Shown one piece after another: positions 1 through 8,352 of a stretch of 42,856 nucleotides of DNA. The position numbers and the translations under genes were made by a program. Source of the DNA: a virus; the IMG/VR virus record IMGVR_UViG_3300031746_000051, positions 1 to 42,856 of that record. One strand, 5' to 3'. The stretch's first letter is position 1. Each line of letters opens with the position of its first letter. Under the pieces are notes generated by a model. The model was given only the letters and a program-made list of their open reading frames with translations. It was not told where the DNA came from and did no database searches.

Positions 1-238
1 TATCCATGATAGTCGCGGCAGGAACAGGCTTGGATGGTCCAGATTTTTCCATGATTTGCCCATCCACGACCTCGTGATGAACATCACTGATAGCCTGCCA
101 TTGATCCTTTGATACTTCCATACATTCATCATCTACTGATGACCGTTGTTTGTCCGCCAATGATTTTGAGCAACGTACCCGTTTCTTGATCTTGCCGGTG
201 TTCTCTTCGTATATGATGTAGTAACTCATATCTCTCAC
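1..238 (-). CDS. Partial second copy of the 108-aa tail-region protein
   Basis: This is the N-terminal 79 codons of the gene annotated in full at 42515-42841, repeated because the contig ends overlap. It starts with GTG at 238 and shares GTGA with the stop of the upstream gene at 235-237, a usual sign of translational coupling. It should be counted once after circularising. Confidence 0.85.
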   Translation of the reverse strand, partial: MRDMSYYIIYEENTGKIKKRVRCSKSLADKQRSSVDDECMEVSKDQWQAISDVHHEVVDGQIMEKSGPSKPVPAATIMD

Positions 239-253
239 TTCCCAACGTGTTCG
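1..253. repeat. Left copy of the 253-bp terminal overlap
   Basis: These bases recur at the right end of the window with one difference: position 127 is C, its partner 42730 is G. The overlap shows that the contig closes on itself, either as a circular replicative form or as a circularly permuted packaged genome. It falls inside a coding gene, so it is not a dedicated terminal repeat with its own features. Confidence 0.95.
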
Positions 254-720
254 ACGGTACCGAGTTTTCGATTGTAGGCATACGCAGTGTTACTCCCCGA
301 TACGTCAAAGTAAGCCAACAGATAATAGGTATGTTCACCCGCGTCGGCCAAATCATCATCCCATGTCGTATGTGCCACTATGCTATCTGGAGGAATATCA
401 TCCGTGAAAGACAGCACAAGTGGCCCAGATGTGGAATCTCGTCTTACTTCTACGTGAATTGTCGTGTCACCACTGTTTTCAACAGGCGTTCGCAGATAAA
501 TGCGAGCCCAGATCTCTACTATGTTGCCCTCGCTGTTCACAGTGAGTTCTTGCACTGTGTTCGTCGACGAGGTTGTCAGTTGGACTTCCTCCTCAGTGAA
601 AGCTATGACCGAATCGTGTATAGCTTCATCGCACACGTTTGTCCTGCTGATCCACTCGCCCGACATCACCTGTTTGAGACGATTCAACTTCAAAATGGAT
701 TTGCTGTCTAATACATTCAT
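235..720 (-). CDS. Tail-tip-region protein, paralogue B
   Basis: 161-residue protein of no family I can name. It is a diverged tandem duplicate of the gene just upstream (738-1235): both have LKLNR(L/F)KQVM near the start, EWxxR, AFTEEEV, TVQEL in the middle, DAGEHTYYLLA and YAYNR(K/R)LGxVEHVGK at the very end. The 17-bp spacing and the position between the NlpC/P60 tail protein and the gpJ-like tip gene suggest a tail-tip or fibre-associated virion protein. The repeated AGEHTYYL motif looks like a beta-sandwich edge, but that is inference. Confidence 0.8.
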   Translation of the reverse strand: MNVLDSKSILKLNRLKQVMSGEWISRTNVCDEAIHDSVIAFTEEEVQLTTSSTNTVQELTVNSEGNIVEIWARIYLRTPVENSGDTTIHVEVRRDSTSGPLVLSFTDDIPPDSIVAHTTWDDDLADAGEHTYYLLAYFDVSGSNTAYAYNRKLGTVEHVGK

Positions 721-737
721 GCCGATCTTCTACATTC

Positions 738-1235
738 TCACTTGCCGACGTGTTCTACCACGCCAAGCCTTCTGTTGTAAGCGTATCCGATATCTTCTGT
801 AAACATGTCTGCCTTGTGAGCCAATAGATAATAGGTATGTTCACCTGCGTCGGGCAAATTGATACCGGACAACACTACCTCCTGCACAGTACCTGGGGGG
901 ATGTAGTACATGTCCCATACCACATATCCTCCGCCTATATAGTCCATTTTTATCCCTACTATAACCACCAGATCATCAGCGTTCTCGGCAGGCGTTCTTA
1001 TGAAAACATGAAGCCAACCTCGCACGAAATTGCCTTCGGTGACCAAAACAAGTTCTTGTACCGTATGCGACGGCAGATAATGTAATTCAACCTCCTCCTC
1101 GGTAAAAGCTACGGCTGAATTATGCACAGATTCATCGCAGAAGCTCGCCCTGTTGGCCCACTCACCCAGCATGACCTGCTTGAAGCGATTCAATTTCAAA
1201 TCAAAATCGCTACCCAATATACTCGTAGTAGCCAT
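738..1235 (-). CDS. Tail-tip-region protein, paralogue A
   Basis: 165 residues from ATG at 1235, which has GAGAGG five bases upstream. The open frame continues to 1259, but that start lacks a comparable ribosome site. It overlaps the end of the NlpC/P60 gene by 26 bp. It is a paralogue of the next gene (235-720), with the C-terminal VEHVGK and the DAGEHTYYLL block conserved and the central strand region most diverged. Function unknown; probably structural from its place in the tail operon. Confidence 0.8.
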   Translation of the reverse strand: MATTSILGSDFDLKLNRFKQVMLGEWANRASFCDESVHNSAVAFTEEEVELHYLPSHTVQELVLVTEGNFVRGWLHVFIRTPAENADDLVVIVGIKMDYIGGGYVVWDMYYIPPGTVQEVVLSGINLPDAGEHTYYLLAHKADMFTEDIGYAYNRRLGVVEHVGK

Positions 1236-1584
1236 CAATCCTCTCTCGCCAATCCTCAAGGTTCTCGATGCACACTGACATGTCTCTGACCGCGTGAATG
1301 AAACGCTGGCAATCCTTGAGCACCACGCCGATATGCGTTACTAGTCTGCCACGCATCCGCAAGGTCACCAGGCAGAAAGGTTCCGGTCGATCAAGTTTCA
1401 GAAAACGACCACTGGTACTTTTGATCGCCGAGTCCCGCTCGATAGGATCCGTCACTGATGGTACTGCAGGTAATTCGATCCCCGCCCGGTGCGACACCTC
1501 TCTGCACAGATGCCAGCAATCATATTCCGCGGGGCCGGCAGCTCCGAGTCGAAAGGGCTTGCCTATCAGATCATCGATTTGCAT
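1210..1584 (-). CDS. NlpC/P60 tail assembly protein (gpK-like)
   Basis: 124 residues, cysteine peptidase of the NlpC/P60 fold as found in lambda gpK-type tail tip proteins, which sit in the distal tail and open or remodel peptidoglycan during DNA entry or act in tip assembly. The pattern LIGKPFRLGAAGPAEYDCWHL holds the catalytic Cys in the YDCWHL motif; THIGVVL supplies the catalytic His, and RFIHA follows as in the family. I placed the start at 1584, one base after the TAA of the gpL-like gene. The frame stays open to 1656, but that would overlap the previous gene by 70 bp and add residues absent from the family. The gene order L-K-J is the lambda one. Confidence 0.87.
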   Translation of the reverse strand: MQIDDLIGKPFRLGAAGPAEYDCWHLCREVSHRAGIELPAVPSVTDPIERDSAIKSTSGRFLKLDRPEPFCLVTLRMRGRLVTHIGVVLKDCQRFIHAVRDMSVCIENLEDWRERIDGYYEYIG

Positions 1585-1585
1585 T

Positions 1586-3145
1586 TTACGCAATTTGCAC
1601 CCCTCCGGGAATGAGTCCCCAAAAACCACCGAAACGAATGTCTTGTCCGCGGGCAACGCAATCGCTCAAGGTACGACTGCATTCGTAATAGCCGACGATC
1701 CCACCGCTGGTATAGGCGCTGAAGTCCGCTCCATCGGTATCGTCCAGGGTGAACGTGTTACTGTCCTGCACGTGGATCGAGTAGTGGTTGCCATTCAATT
1801 CCACTGTCCCTCCGACCTCCGCGAAATAGACGACGTCGCCCGTTACAAACCCGTGACCGTTCGCCTGAACCTTTACATACTCATTGGAACTGATTGTGAT
1901 ATTGTTGATCGTCTTTCCGACATAACCGCACTCAGTGCTGACCAGGTTATTCGCATCTCGAAAGAGCCACCTGCAGCTCCTCGCAAAATAACGGTTCAGT
2001 GGAAAACGTCTCGTCAATGGATTCGATGCGCCGAGGATGCATGTGATCCAGTCTTCGGTTGCAATCGTCTTGACCAACTCATATTCAAAGGTCAATGCCG
2101 AGTAATCTTCGTAAAGCAAGCCGCTATTGACGTAGGTCAAGGTGACGATCGATCCCCGGCCGCCATCCAGCTCATCCAAGTACGACTGGAGCAATCTGGT
2201 GATGTTGCCGATCTGCACTCTCAACTGCGGTATCTCGCCGCTGTTGCTCTGCTCGATCCGATCTATCTGGATCGGAAAGGCCGTGTACTTGATCGGTACG
2301 AGCTCCGTTCCCACCCCGGAATTGTAGAGGTACTGCCGCTCTTTTTCACCAATAACCCTGTCGTAGATGCGCACGTCATCTATGATGCCATCAAACTTGT
2401 ACGCATAGCTATCTACCGGATAGACACCTATTCGCACCGGCGTGCCTGTATGGCTGGTCAGGCCATTGAAACTGCCTGCTTTATCCACCGTGACGTCGAC
2501 CTTTCGGCCGTCGATGTAGATCGCCATGCCTCCAGTATCGAATGTGCCGTCCCATGTTGCGATGAGGTAATGCCACAGACCGTCGTCGAATCGATCTATG
2601 GTCTTTATTCCGATTCGATGCGACCATTCGTTGGTCATCAAGTAGAATCGAATCTTCCCCGAATCGTACATGTCGATGAACCATTCTCGCGTCACATCGC
2701 TGATACCGTAGTTGTCTTTGGCGATCAGACACTGTGTGCCGGAATCGCTGGTCTTAAACCACAACGGAATTGTCAGGGCAGCCAATCCGCTGAGACCCGC
2801 TACAGATGATATGGTGATGTAGTCATTGGCACCATCCAGGTCTTGGGCGACATCAACCTTGCCTCCAGTCATCGTCAGCGACGTATTACGCTGGGCGGTG
2901 CCGTCGAGTTTCAAATCACCATTGTCCACAATGATGGTACCTGACGTCTCATCGAGTCGCCAGTGAGTCAGGCAATCCATCTCGGAATAGTCGGTATCAT
3001 TGCCGATGCAGATGTCTTCAGTATTGCGGACGAGTCGTTCAATCGAACCATCGGAGAATTCGATCTTGACGCACTTGAGCCATGCACTACTCGTGTGCAA
3101 CAGGTTCTTGGCCGTAATCAGATTGGCGGGCAAATCCAGGGGCAT
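1586..3145 (-). CDS. Minor tail protein, gpL-like, with LamG and FCCH-type insertions
   Basis: 519 residues. The C-terminal frame matches lambda gpL, the tail-tip protein that carries an iron-sulphur cluster: four cysteines at 391, 406, 489 and 496 and the closing RFGGFWG. Between Cys406 and Cys489 an inserted module reads ANGHGFVTGDVVYF ... NTFTLDDTDGADFSAYTSGG, the FCCH-like beta module common in phage tails. Residues about 58-285 form a concanavalin/LamG domain (THWRLDETSG, LDGANDYI, LWHYLIATWDG, IYIDGRKV, IDDVRIYDR). Its start overlaps the gpM-like stop as TGATG, with GAGGAAG upstream. Expected in the baseplate hub; LamG domains usually bind glycans, so a role in adsorption is inferred. 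Confidence 0.82.
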   Translation of the reverse strand: MPLDLPANLITAKNLLHTSSAWLKCVKIEFSDGSIERLVRNTEDICIGNDTDYSEMDCLTHWRLDETSGTIIVDNGDLKLDGTAQRNTSLTMTGGKVDVAQDLDGANDYITISSVAGLSGLAALTIPLWFKTSDSGTQCLIAKDNYGISDVTREWFIDMYDSGKIRFYLMTNEWSHRIGIKTIDRFDDGLWHYLIATWDGTFDTGGMAIYIDGRKVDVTVDKAGSFNGLTSHTGTPVRIGVYPVDSYAYKFDGIIDDVRIYDRVIGEKERQYLYNSGVGTELVPIKYTAFPIQIDRIEQSNSGEIPQLRVQIGNITRLLQSYLDELDGGRGSIVTLTYVNSGLLYEDYSALTFEYELVKTIATEDWITCILGASNPLTRRFPLNRYFARSCRWLFRDANNLVSTECGYVGKTINNITISSNEYVKVQANGHGFVTGDVVYFAEVGGTVELNGNHYSIHVQDSNTFTLDDTDGADFSAYTSGGIVGYYECSRTLSDCVARGQDIRFGGFWGLIPGGVQIA

Positions 3146-3501
3146 CAGACTTCCTCAAGGATCACTTTGGCTTGCCACAAGGTGAAATCCTCGGGCTCGC
3201 GCTGAAAGGATATCTTCTCAGCCAGGCGTACTTCGTATGTATCGTTCGTCGGCACATCAACCCAATTGAACGACTCGGCCCCAACATTCAATTGTGATTG
3301 AAATATCTCGATCAGCTCCTTTTCCGACTGCTGCAGGTATCTGAACATACGAACGAATCGTTTCTTGGCCAGCGTGTAAGATGCGCGTGTTAGGACGTGA
3401 CCGTCAGCATACGGAGATTTCAACGTCGGGTCCGCTACCAAATCATCGGTGAACTCATCGGTAAATGAGGGTCCTTTCGACAGTGACGGAAAATTCAGCA
3501 T
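3145..3501 (-). CDS. Minor tail protein, gpM-like
   Basis: 118 residues starting MLNFPSLSKGPSF, as in lambda gpM and related tip proteins that bridge the tape measure and gpL. I chose the ATG at 3501 because GAGGAG lies seven bases before it. A second ATG at 3516 overlaps the tape-measure stop (TGATG) and would add five residues. Contains a predicted helix FRYLQQSEKELIEIFQSQL and ends in beta strands. Sits in the conserved order tape measure, M, L, K. Confidence 0.75.
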   Translation of the reverse strand: MLNFPSLSKGPSFTDEFTDDLVADPTLKSPYADGHVLTRASYTLAKKRFVRMFRYLQQSEKELIEIFQSQLNVGAESFNWVDVPTNDTYEVRLAEKISFQREPEDFTLWQAKVILEEV

Positions 3502-3515
3502 CTGGATGCTCCTCA

Positions 3516-6146
3516 TCAGGCTTGATGGCCCGCAATCAGCTCCCGCATCTTGCCTCCTCGATGATAGTCATCGGCGATGACCTCGATCACCCACTGGCGG
3601 CCATTGAATTTTGGGGCCGCCTCCTGCCTCAAGGCTGTACCACTGTTGTTGATGATGATCGTAGGAGCCGACATGCCCGCGGGGGCCGACACGCCCACAC
3701 CGGCTGGGAGCACAGTCTCGCCTCGCTCCAGGATGGCAGGATACTCGCTCGGCGCCAATCCCTCATGCAATCTGGGCGCTCCCTCAAACAACCAGGCCGA
3801 CACCGAACGATGAACTCGACCCTCCCCGACTACGCCGCCGCTATGAAACACGCCGCCGAGGTATGATCTTCCCGCTTCGCTTCCACCACCACTTTTCCCA
3901 CCGCCGAATATACCCCCGAATATGCCGCTAACAGCCGTTGTCAAAGATGGAGCCAGACTTTCCGATATCGGTCTTATCGCTTGTATCCTCATTATATCCA
4001 TCGCAATTTGTTGAAAGAGCGATTGCATTACATCGCCGAACTTGCCCCCTTCGAACAGGATCTGCTCGAACGCCCCGGCAAATGCATCTTCCATGCCGCG
4101 TGCCACCTCCATCCAGCGCTGGGCCATCTCGAGCTGCTCGATGCGCATGTCGAACTGCTCCATGGCCGCGGCGGCTTCTAACGTGCCTTCACCGTAACGG
4201 ATGGCTGCCATGCGGGCAAACTCGGTGCGATCCCGTGCGTGCTCCCACGACTGGCCGATGCGCCCCACCATCTCGATCTCGCTGATCATCCGCTGGTTCA
4301 TCTCGTCCATAGCGGTAATGGCGTCCCGCCGCTTCTGAACCTGGTCAAGCTCTTTGAGTTGGGCGGCATACGCACCAGTCATTTCAATTGATTCGGGAGT
4401 ACCTTTGCCACGAGCTTTTTCAGCCCATCCATGAAACTTGACAATCTTCTCGGTATTCGGCCCGAACTGCTCATACTGCTTAGCAACCTCCAACTCCTCC
4501 TGGAGAGCGTCGGTCATCTTCCTGATCTCGAGTTCCGCATTTTTCGCATCCACACTGTCTAATGCTTCCTGATAATGATTCATCATGTCTGTGGTCTGAT
4601 TGATCGCCTCACCACAAAGCGATTCTATCTGGATCATCATCTGAGCCTGTTCGACAGATTTTGCCCTACCGGCGATGACCAAATCGAGGGCCTGAGCCTC
4701 CGCCTCCAACTTGGCGATCACCTCATTGACCTGCTTGACCTGCTCGGCGCGATTAAGATCATCAAGAGTTTTCCCATATTCGGCAATCTTATCGATCGAT
4801 ATCTGCGTTTTGGCGCCGCATGCCTGCTCGATCGCTATCATCGCTTCGGCCAGTTTGATAGATCCGGCCCTGCCTGAATTGACCATATCGAGGACTTCAA
4901 CCTGCCGCTTTATCGAATCGGTCAGCTTATCAACAGCATCAGATTGCTCTATATCAACAACTCCGGCATAACCAGGACCTCCACCGATCCTCATATTACC
5001 CAATTTGGATTCTTCAAGTTGTCCCGCAGCGGTCTCGATCCGGATGTCCCTATAGAATTTTGCAAAGATTTCGTGAATGTCTCTTTCTTTCGGCAAGAAT
5101 CCTTTGTCAACAGCAGTACTCTTCAATAGCTTATCGTAGAGCAATTTGTCTTTTGGTTCTTGCGGTAATTTACCGCCCAAAAAACCCTTAACAGGTACCC
5201 TCTCAAAAGCAAATAGATCTTTGTCTCCCATTATCATCTTGTATTGTTCTTGTGCAGATTTCTCCGTCTCATGGACGTTCTTCTCGGTCTCAAGCGGACT
5301 GATGACTCTTCCTGTTGCTCTTATAATGCCATCTATCGCCTCAGCAACCGCCATGATGCTCTCGGTTACAACCTCCATCACCTTTACCATGCGGACGCCC
5401 ATACCTTCGCCTGACATGGCTGCCTCGTTAAACCGCGTCGCCAGAACCTCTACCACCGGGGCCATTTGGATCAAGGCCTTTTGCCATATCCCTTTGAAGA
5501 CCACGCCCATCCGCTCGAGGGCATCATTCGCCGCCTCGACCTGGGCGGCATCGAAACGACTGAACGTACCACCGAGCAATTCAAGCTCGCGTTGAGATTT
5601 CCGAATGCCTGCTGAACCCTCCGCAAGGAAGTTGGCCATTTCTCGACTCGATCGTCCGAAGAGCTTGTTGGCAACCGCAGCCTTGTCGGCTTGAGTGCTC
5701 AGTTTTGACATCCGGTCCGACACCAGGCCCAGGGCCTCGCTGGGGCTGAGCATAACCAGGTCGTTGGCGCTGAGGCCGAGTAGCTTGAGGGCATCCTTGG
5801 CCTCTCCGGTGCCCATGCGGACCTCGCCCAGCCGCTGGTTGAATGTCTCCAGGGACTTATTGAGCGTCTCGGTGCCGACACCTGCCAACTTGGCCCCGTA
5901 CTGAAGGCCGAGCAGATCTTCCGTAGCGATGCCCAGGCGATCCGAGAGTTTGGCCGTCGCATCGATGGCGTTCATGGTCGATTTAATCATGTAGGTAAGG
6001 CCACCTACGCCGGCCAGTGCCATGGCCCCGCCGACCAGCGACTTCAGGCTGCTGGTCGTCTTGCCGACAATGCCGCTGAAGCTCTGTAGCTCCCTGGAGG
6101 CCCTGTCTCGCACGTACAGTTCGAGCCCGACTTTGGTTTCGCCCAT
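3516..6146 (-). CDS. Tail tape measure protein
   Basis: 876 residues. Sets tail length and is ejected into the cell envelope during infection. An N-terminal hydrophobic stretch (about 35-57, LVGGAMALAGVGGLTYMI) is followed by long coiled-coil helix (alpha-rich, with repeated IxxxEAxxxDLVxxGRAxSxxxAxxMIxIExxCG units around 440-530), and a Gly-rich C-terminus (GIFGGIFGGGKSGGG ... YLGGVFHSGGVVG) as in lambda gpH. At the usual 0.15 nm per residue the tail would be roughly 130 nm, an inference. Lies just after the G/GT chaperone genes, as in most siphoviruses. Confidence 0.93.
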   Translation of the reverse strand: MGETKVGLELYVRDRASRELQSFSGIVGKTTSSLKSLVGGAMALAGVGGLTYMIKSTMNAIDATAKLSDRLGIATEDLLGLQYGAKLAGVGTETLNKSLETFNQRLGEVRMGTGEAKDALKLLGLSANDLVMLSPSEALGLVSDRMSKLSTQADKAAVANKLFGRSSREMANFLAEGSAGIRKSQRELELLGGTFSRFDAAQVEAANDALERMGVVFKGIWQKALIQMAPVVEVLATRFNEAAMSGEGMGVRMVKVMEVVTESIMAVAEAIDGIIRATGRVISPLETEKNVHETEKSAQEQYKMIMGDKDLFAFERVPVKGFLGGKLPQEPKDKLLYDKLLKSTAVDKGFLPKERDIHEIFAKFYRDIRIETAAGQLEESKLGNMRIGGGPGYAGVVDIEQSDAVDKLTDSIKRQVEVLDMVNSGRAGSIKLAEAMIAIEQACGAKTQISIDKIAEYGKTLDDLNRAEQVKQVNEVIAKLEAEAQALDLVIAGRAKSVEQAQMMIQIESLCGEAINQTTDMMNHYQEALDSVDAKNAELEIRKMTDALQEELEVAKQYEQFGPNTEKIVKFHGWAEKARGKGTPESIEMTGAYAAQLKELDQVQKRRDAITAMDEMNQRMISEIEMVGRIGQSWEHARDRTEFARMAAIRYGEGTLEAAAAMEQFDMRIEQLEMAQRWMEVARGMEDAFAGAFEQILFEGGKFGDVMQSLFQQIAMDIMRIQAIRPISESLAPSLTTAVSGIFGGIFGGGKSGGGSEAGRSYLGGVFHSGGVVGEGRVHRSVSAWLFEGAPRLHEGLAPSEYPAILERGETVLPAGVGVSAPAGMSAPTIIINNSGTALRQEAAPKFNGRQWVIEVIADDYHRGGKMRELIAGHQA

Positions 6147-6155
6147 ATAAGACCT

Positions 6156-6826
6156 CTATCTCTTGGAGAACATGTCCTTCATCGCATCCTGCATCTCGTC
6201 GATACTCATCGGAGAGCGCGGCTCGAACAGTCGAAGGAAATCCTCAATCCTTGGCCTGCGGCCCTTCTTGCCCGACCACACTTGGGCAACCAGGCACATC
6301 AAGGCGCTGAACCGCAGGTTCTGGGCCGATTCTCCGAACGGCTCGATCCGTTCAAGTATCTGCCACGAATGCAACTCAAGCGATGTCAGGCGTTCGCCTA
6401 ACTCGGCGACCGTCAACCCGAGATGGCCGGCGAGTCGGTACCTGAATCGCAGCTCGGGTTCGTCAACGAGTTTTTTTCGATTTGCTCCTGAGCGCCACTG
6501 GTCACGCCGGATAGGCGCAGAATCGCCTCGGCGATCGGCTCGGCAATCGCCGCCGGCAACTCATCGCACTTGGCGATATCGGCGGCACCGAACATTCTCG
6601 TGCCGTCGGGATTACGCAGACCCATCGTCAAAAGAATGGCACGTGAATGCTCGAACTTCACTGATCGTCGATTCCCGGAGCCCGAGGTAATCTCATCCTG
6701 GTATTGGCCGTATTCGGCGGCAGTCAGGCCGGCCACAAGCACCTGGCCGCCGGGTATGTCGATCCACTCAGTCGGCACCTTCAGACGCTGAGCCAGCAAT
6801 TGTTCCTTGGTTATCTGATTCATCAT
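6156..6826 (-). CDS. Tail assembly chaperone GT, made by -1 frameshift
   Basis: Fusion product of 223 residues: 119 codons of the G frame from ATG 6826, a -1 slip at the A AAA AAC heptamer (6476-6470), then 104 residues in the overlapping frame. The frame after the slip reads CTC GTT GAC GAA ..., giving LVDEPELRFRYRLAGH then LGLTVAELGERLTSLEL, which is the arrangement of lambda gpGT. The downstream frame has an ATG at 6416 but no good ribosome site, so the fusion is the likely product. gpGT coats the tape measure and recruits tail tube subunits during assembly; it is not in the finished virion. Confidence 0.85.
6413..6826 (-). CDS. Tail assembly chaperone G (zero-frame product)
   Basis: 137 residues from the ATG at 6826, preceded by AAAGGATTG; the open frame reaches TTG at 6838. 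Product of ribosomes that do not shift. Starts MMNQITKEQLLAQRLKVPTEWIDIPGG and ends SPAISG with TGA at 6413-6415. It works with GT as the soluble chaperone pair for the tape measure. The 5' end overlaps the preceding gene by 59 bp. Confidence 0.82.
   Translation of the reverse strand: MMNQITKEQLLAQRLKVPTEWIDIPGGQVLVAGLTAAEYGQYQDEITSGSGNRRSVKFEHSRAILLTMGLRNPDGTRMFGAADIAKCDELPAAIAEPIAEAILRLSGVTSGAQEQIEKNSLTNPSCDSGTDSPAISG
6470..6476 (-). promoter_or_regulatory. Programmed -1 ribosomal frameshift site, A AAA AAC
   Basis: On the minus strand the zero frame is ATC GAA AAA AAC TCG, giving the X XXY YYZ heptamer A AAA AAC. It lies 54 bases before the G-frame stop codon and joins the G frame to the T frame exactly where siphovirus chaperone genes shift. 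No strong downstream stem was found by eye. Confidence 0.85.
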
Positions 6827-7244
6827 CAATCCTTTCAACTTGTTTCGATTCGACCGCCACTGACGGGGCGACAGTCATTCCATTTGGGGATGGCTCACGC
6901 CATTTCAAATCCTTATCTTCAACGAGCCTGACAAAACCTTGTGCCGCCAACTCCAAACCTCGCGATCGATCGAGTGCGCGTATCTCGCCCACCTGGCCGC
7001 GAACATCCAACGGGTGGAACACATCCCGCAGGTACTCGAACTGTGCAACGTCAGGATGCAACTCACCTGTGGCCGATCTCTTATCGGCGCCCGGGCAATA
7101 TGAGTCATCGACCACTTCGATATAACCGGATCGAATCAACTGCTCGATGTCCGCCTGACTCGGCAGCTCCTTGATGTCACCTTTCTTGCCGCTGACGGCC
7201 AGGGGGTACTCTATCGTTCGTAAGTATCTGTACAACCTGCCCAT
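6768..7244 (-). CDS. Unknown tail-module protein with an internal duplication
   Basis: 158 residues, start ATG 7244 with AAAGGGGAC upstream. I do not recognise a family. It contains two copies of a ~42-residue unit: YRYLRTIEYPLAVSGKKGDI...LIRSGYIEVV (about 5-46) and FEYLRDVFHPLDVRGQVGEI...LAAQGFVRLV (about 69-110), each with YLR, PLxVxGxxGxI and a final GxxxxV. The 3' part contains a 24-bp GMAYA element in frame (read here as WREPSPNG), after which the sequence is poorly structured and overlaps the start of G, so the original gene may have ended near the element. Confidence 0.7.
   Translation of the reverse strand: MGRLYRYLRTIEYPLAVSGKKGDIKELPSQADIEQLIRSGYIEVVDDSYCPGADKRSATGELHPDVAQFEYLRDVFHPLDVRGQVGEIRALDRSRGLELAAQGFVRLVEDKDLKWREPSPNGMTVAPSVAVESKQVERIDDESDNQGTIAGSASEGAD
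6879..6902 (+). repeat. GMAYA element in the 158-aa tail-module gene
   Basis: 24-bp copy TCCATTTGGGG + ATGGCTCACGCCA; read on the coding strand as WREPSPNG. Lies 53 bp upstream of the chaperone G start. Confidence 0.8.
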
Positions 7245-7288
7245 GATGTCCCCTTTCTTTTGAACGGATATATCCGGACCCGCCGTGA

Positions 7289-7315
7289 CTCATCCCCTTG
7301 TCTTCTGGGGATGGG
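7289..7315. repeat. Degenerate GMAYA hairpin before the 158-aa gene
   Basis: CATCCCC-ttgtcttct-GGGGATG: 7-bp arms that look like two inverted element cores. In the gap between the tail tube stop (7334) and the 158-aa gene. Confidence 0.45.
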
Positions 7316-7333
7316 CCAACTCGATAAAGACTA

Positions 7334-7729
7334 TTATGCGGCTGGCGTAAACGTAGGCTGACCGGTCAATTCGATCGTGAGACTGCCAGCCACGGGGTCT
7401 TCAAGGGCGCCGCCGCCGTGAGGACCTTCAACAATGAAGCCGCTACAGACAAGTGTGCTGGTGTCAGGAAGAGTCATCGTCCAGTTCTCAGGCGTCCCGC
7501 CGATCGCTGTGACGATGCTGTTCCACAAGGCCTTGGCAAACATCAGGTCAACCGTGAGTCGGCCGGCATCTTTAAGACCCGGTATTTTCTCCCTCCACTT
7601 GTTGGTACTCGACGAGCTTGTGCAGTCGATGACTCCCGCGCGTGGGCCGTCCCATTCGATCCGGGTAAGATAGCCGATCGCACCCGTGCTTGCTCCACTC
7701 AAAGTGATGTTCATACCTGCGTATCCCAT
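7334..7729 (-). CDS. Tail tube protein
   Basis: 131 residues; ATG at 7729 with AAGGAGACAG upstream. Position directly before the G/GT chaperones, length and the pattern GYAGMNITLSGASTG ... TRIEWDGPRAGVIDCTSSS ... AGRLTVDLMF ... NWTMTLPDTSTLVCSGFIVE ... GSLTIELTGQPTF fit the beta-barrel tail tube subunits (gpV N-terminal domain type) that stack as hexamers. No C-terminal Ig-like domain is present, unlike lambda gpV. Confidence 0.82.
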   Translation of the reverse strand: MGYAGMNITLSGASTGAIGYLTRIEWDGPRAGVIDCTSSSSTNKWREKIPGLKDAGRLTVDLMFAKALWNSIVTAIGGTPENWTMTLPDTSTLVCSGFIVEGPHGGGALEDPVAGSLTIELTGQPTFTPAA

Positions 7730-7763
7730 GATCTGTCTCCTTGAAAAAGGTGATGTTCTTCAG

Positions 7764-7787
7764 TCCTCTTAGGGATGGCTTGTGCCA
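7764..7787 (+). repeat. GMAYA element upstream of the tail tube gene
   Basis: CTTAGGG-type 24-bp copy with GGCTTGTGCCA end. In the 114-bp gap before the tube gene, which also holds a direct repeat of ACTCCGGACTC (about 7815-7840). Confidence 0.8.
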
Positions 7788-7843
7788 TTACATTTTTGGC
7801 CCAAAATCTCCAGACTCCGGACTCTACACTCCGGACTCAGAGA

Positions 7844-8341
7844 CTAGTCTATTCCGATTGCGATGATGTCGTAGGTCAGGGTTGAACTGCCGGTCCCATC
7901 GTGGGCGAGCTTGAGGTTCTTATTCGTCGTCAAATCCAAACCCGCAGCATTGGGTGCAGTCCACTCGAACTGTCCCCCTGGAGGTAACTTCAGGATGTCG
8001 CTGGCATCGCTGAACAGACCGACCGGCGTGGTCCCCCCACCTATCAATAGATTCGCATCGGCACTGCCGTTCTTGATGAACAAAAACTTCAGCTTCGCCA
8101 GGGTCAAAAGAGTGCCGAGCGGATCTTTGAGAGTACCGCTGGCATAAAGATCAAGCACCTCGTTGGCCGCATCGGCCAAGGGCCGTTGGTCGTGAAAGAT
8201 CATATTGGCCTGATTAGCGCCGGTGCCGTTGGCGAACACGATGCTGCGGTCGAGATTCAACTCATCGATCGGTGTGGACAAATCGAGAGGACCGGTAAAC
8301 TGGGTCAGAAACTTCTTATTTATGGTCGCTGTCAATGCCAT
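7844..8341 (-). CDS. Probable virion structural protein
   Basis: 165 residues, start ATG 8341 with AGGAGATAG. Family not recognised. The second half (LKLPPGGQFEWTAPNAAG then LDLTTNKNLKLAHDGTGSS) resembles single-jelly-roll or small beta-barrel phage proteins in which a bound ligand value is reported, but I cannot name one. It lies between the tail terminator and tail tube genes, so a tail or tail-sheath accessory role is inferred. Alternative: a second tube-like protein. Confidence 0.65.
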   Translation of the reverse strand: MALTATINKKFLTQFTGPLDLSTPIDELNLDRSIVFANGTGANQANMIFHDQRPLADAANEVLDLYASGTLKDPLGTLLTLAKLKFLFIKNGSADANLLIGGGTTPVGLFSDASDILKLPPGGQFEWTAPNAAGLDLTTNKNLKLAHDGTGSSTLTYDIIAIGID

Positions 8342-8352
8342 GTTTCTATCTC

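Noticed and set aside
1298-2809. 503-aa plus-strand open frame
   Set aside because: It lies antisense to the gpL-like and NlpC/P60 genes, which have clear domains; the frame is a codon-bias shadow and has no ribosome site.
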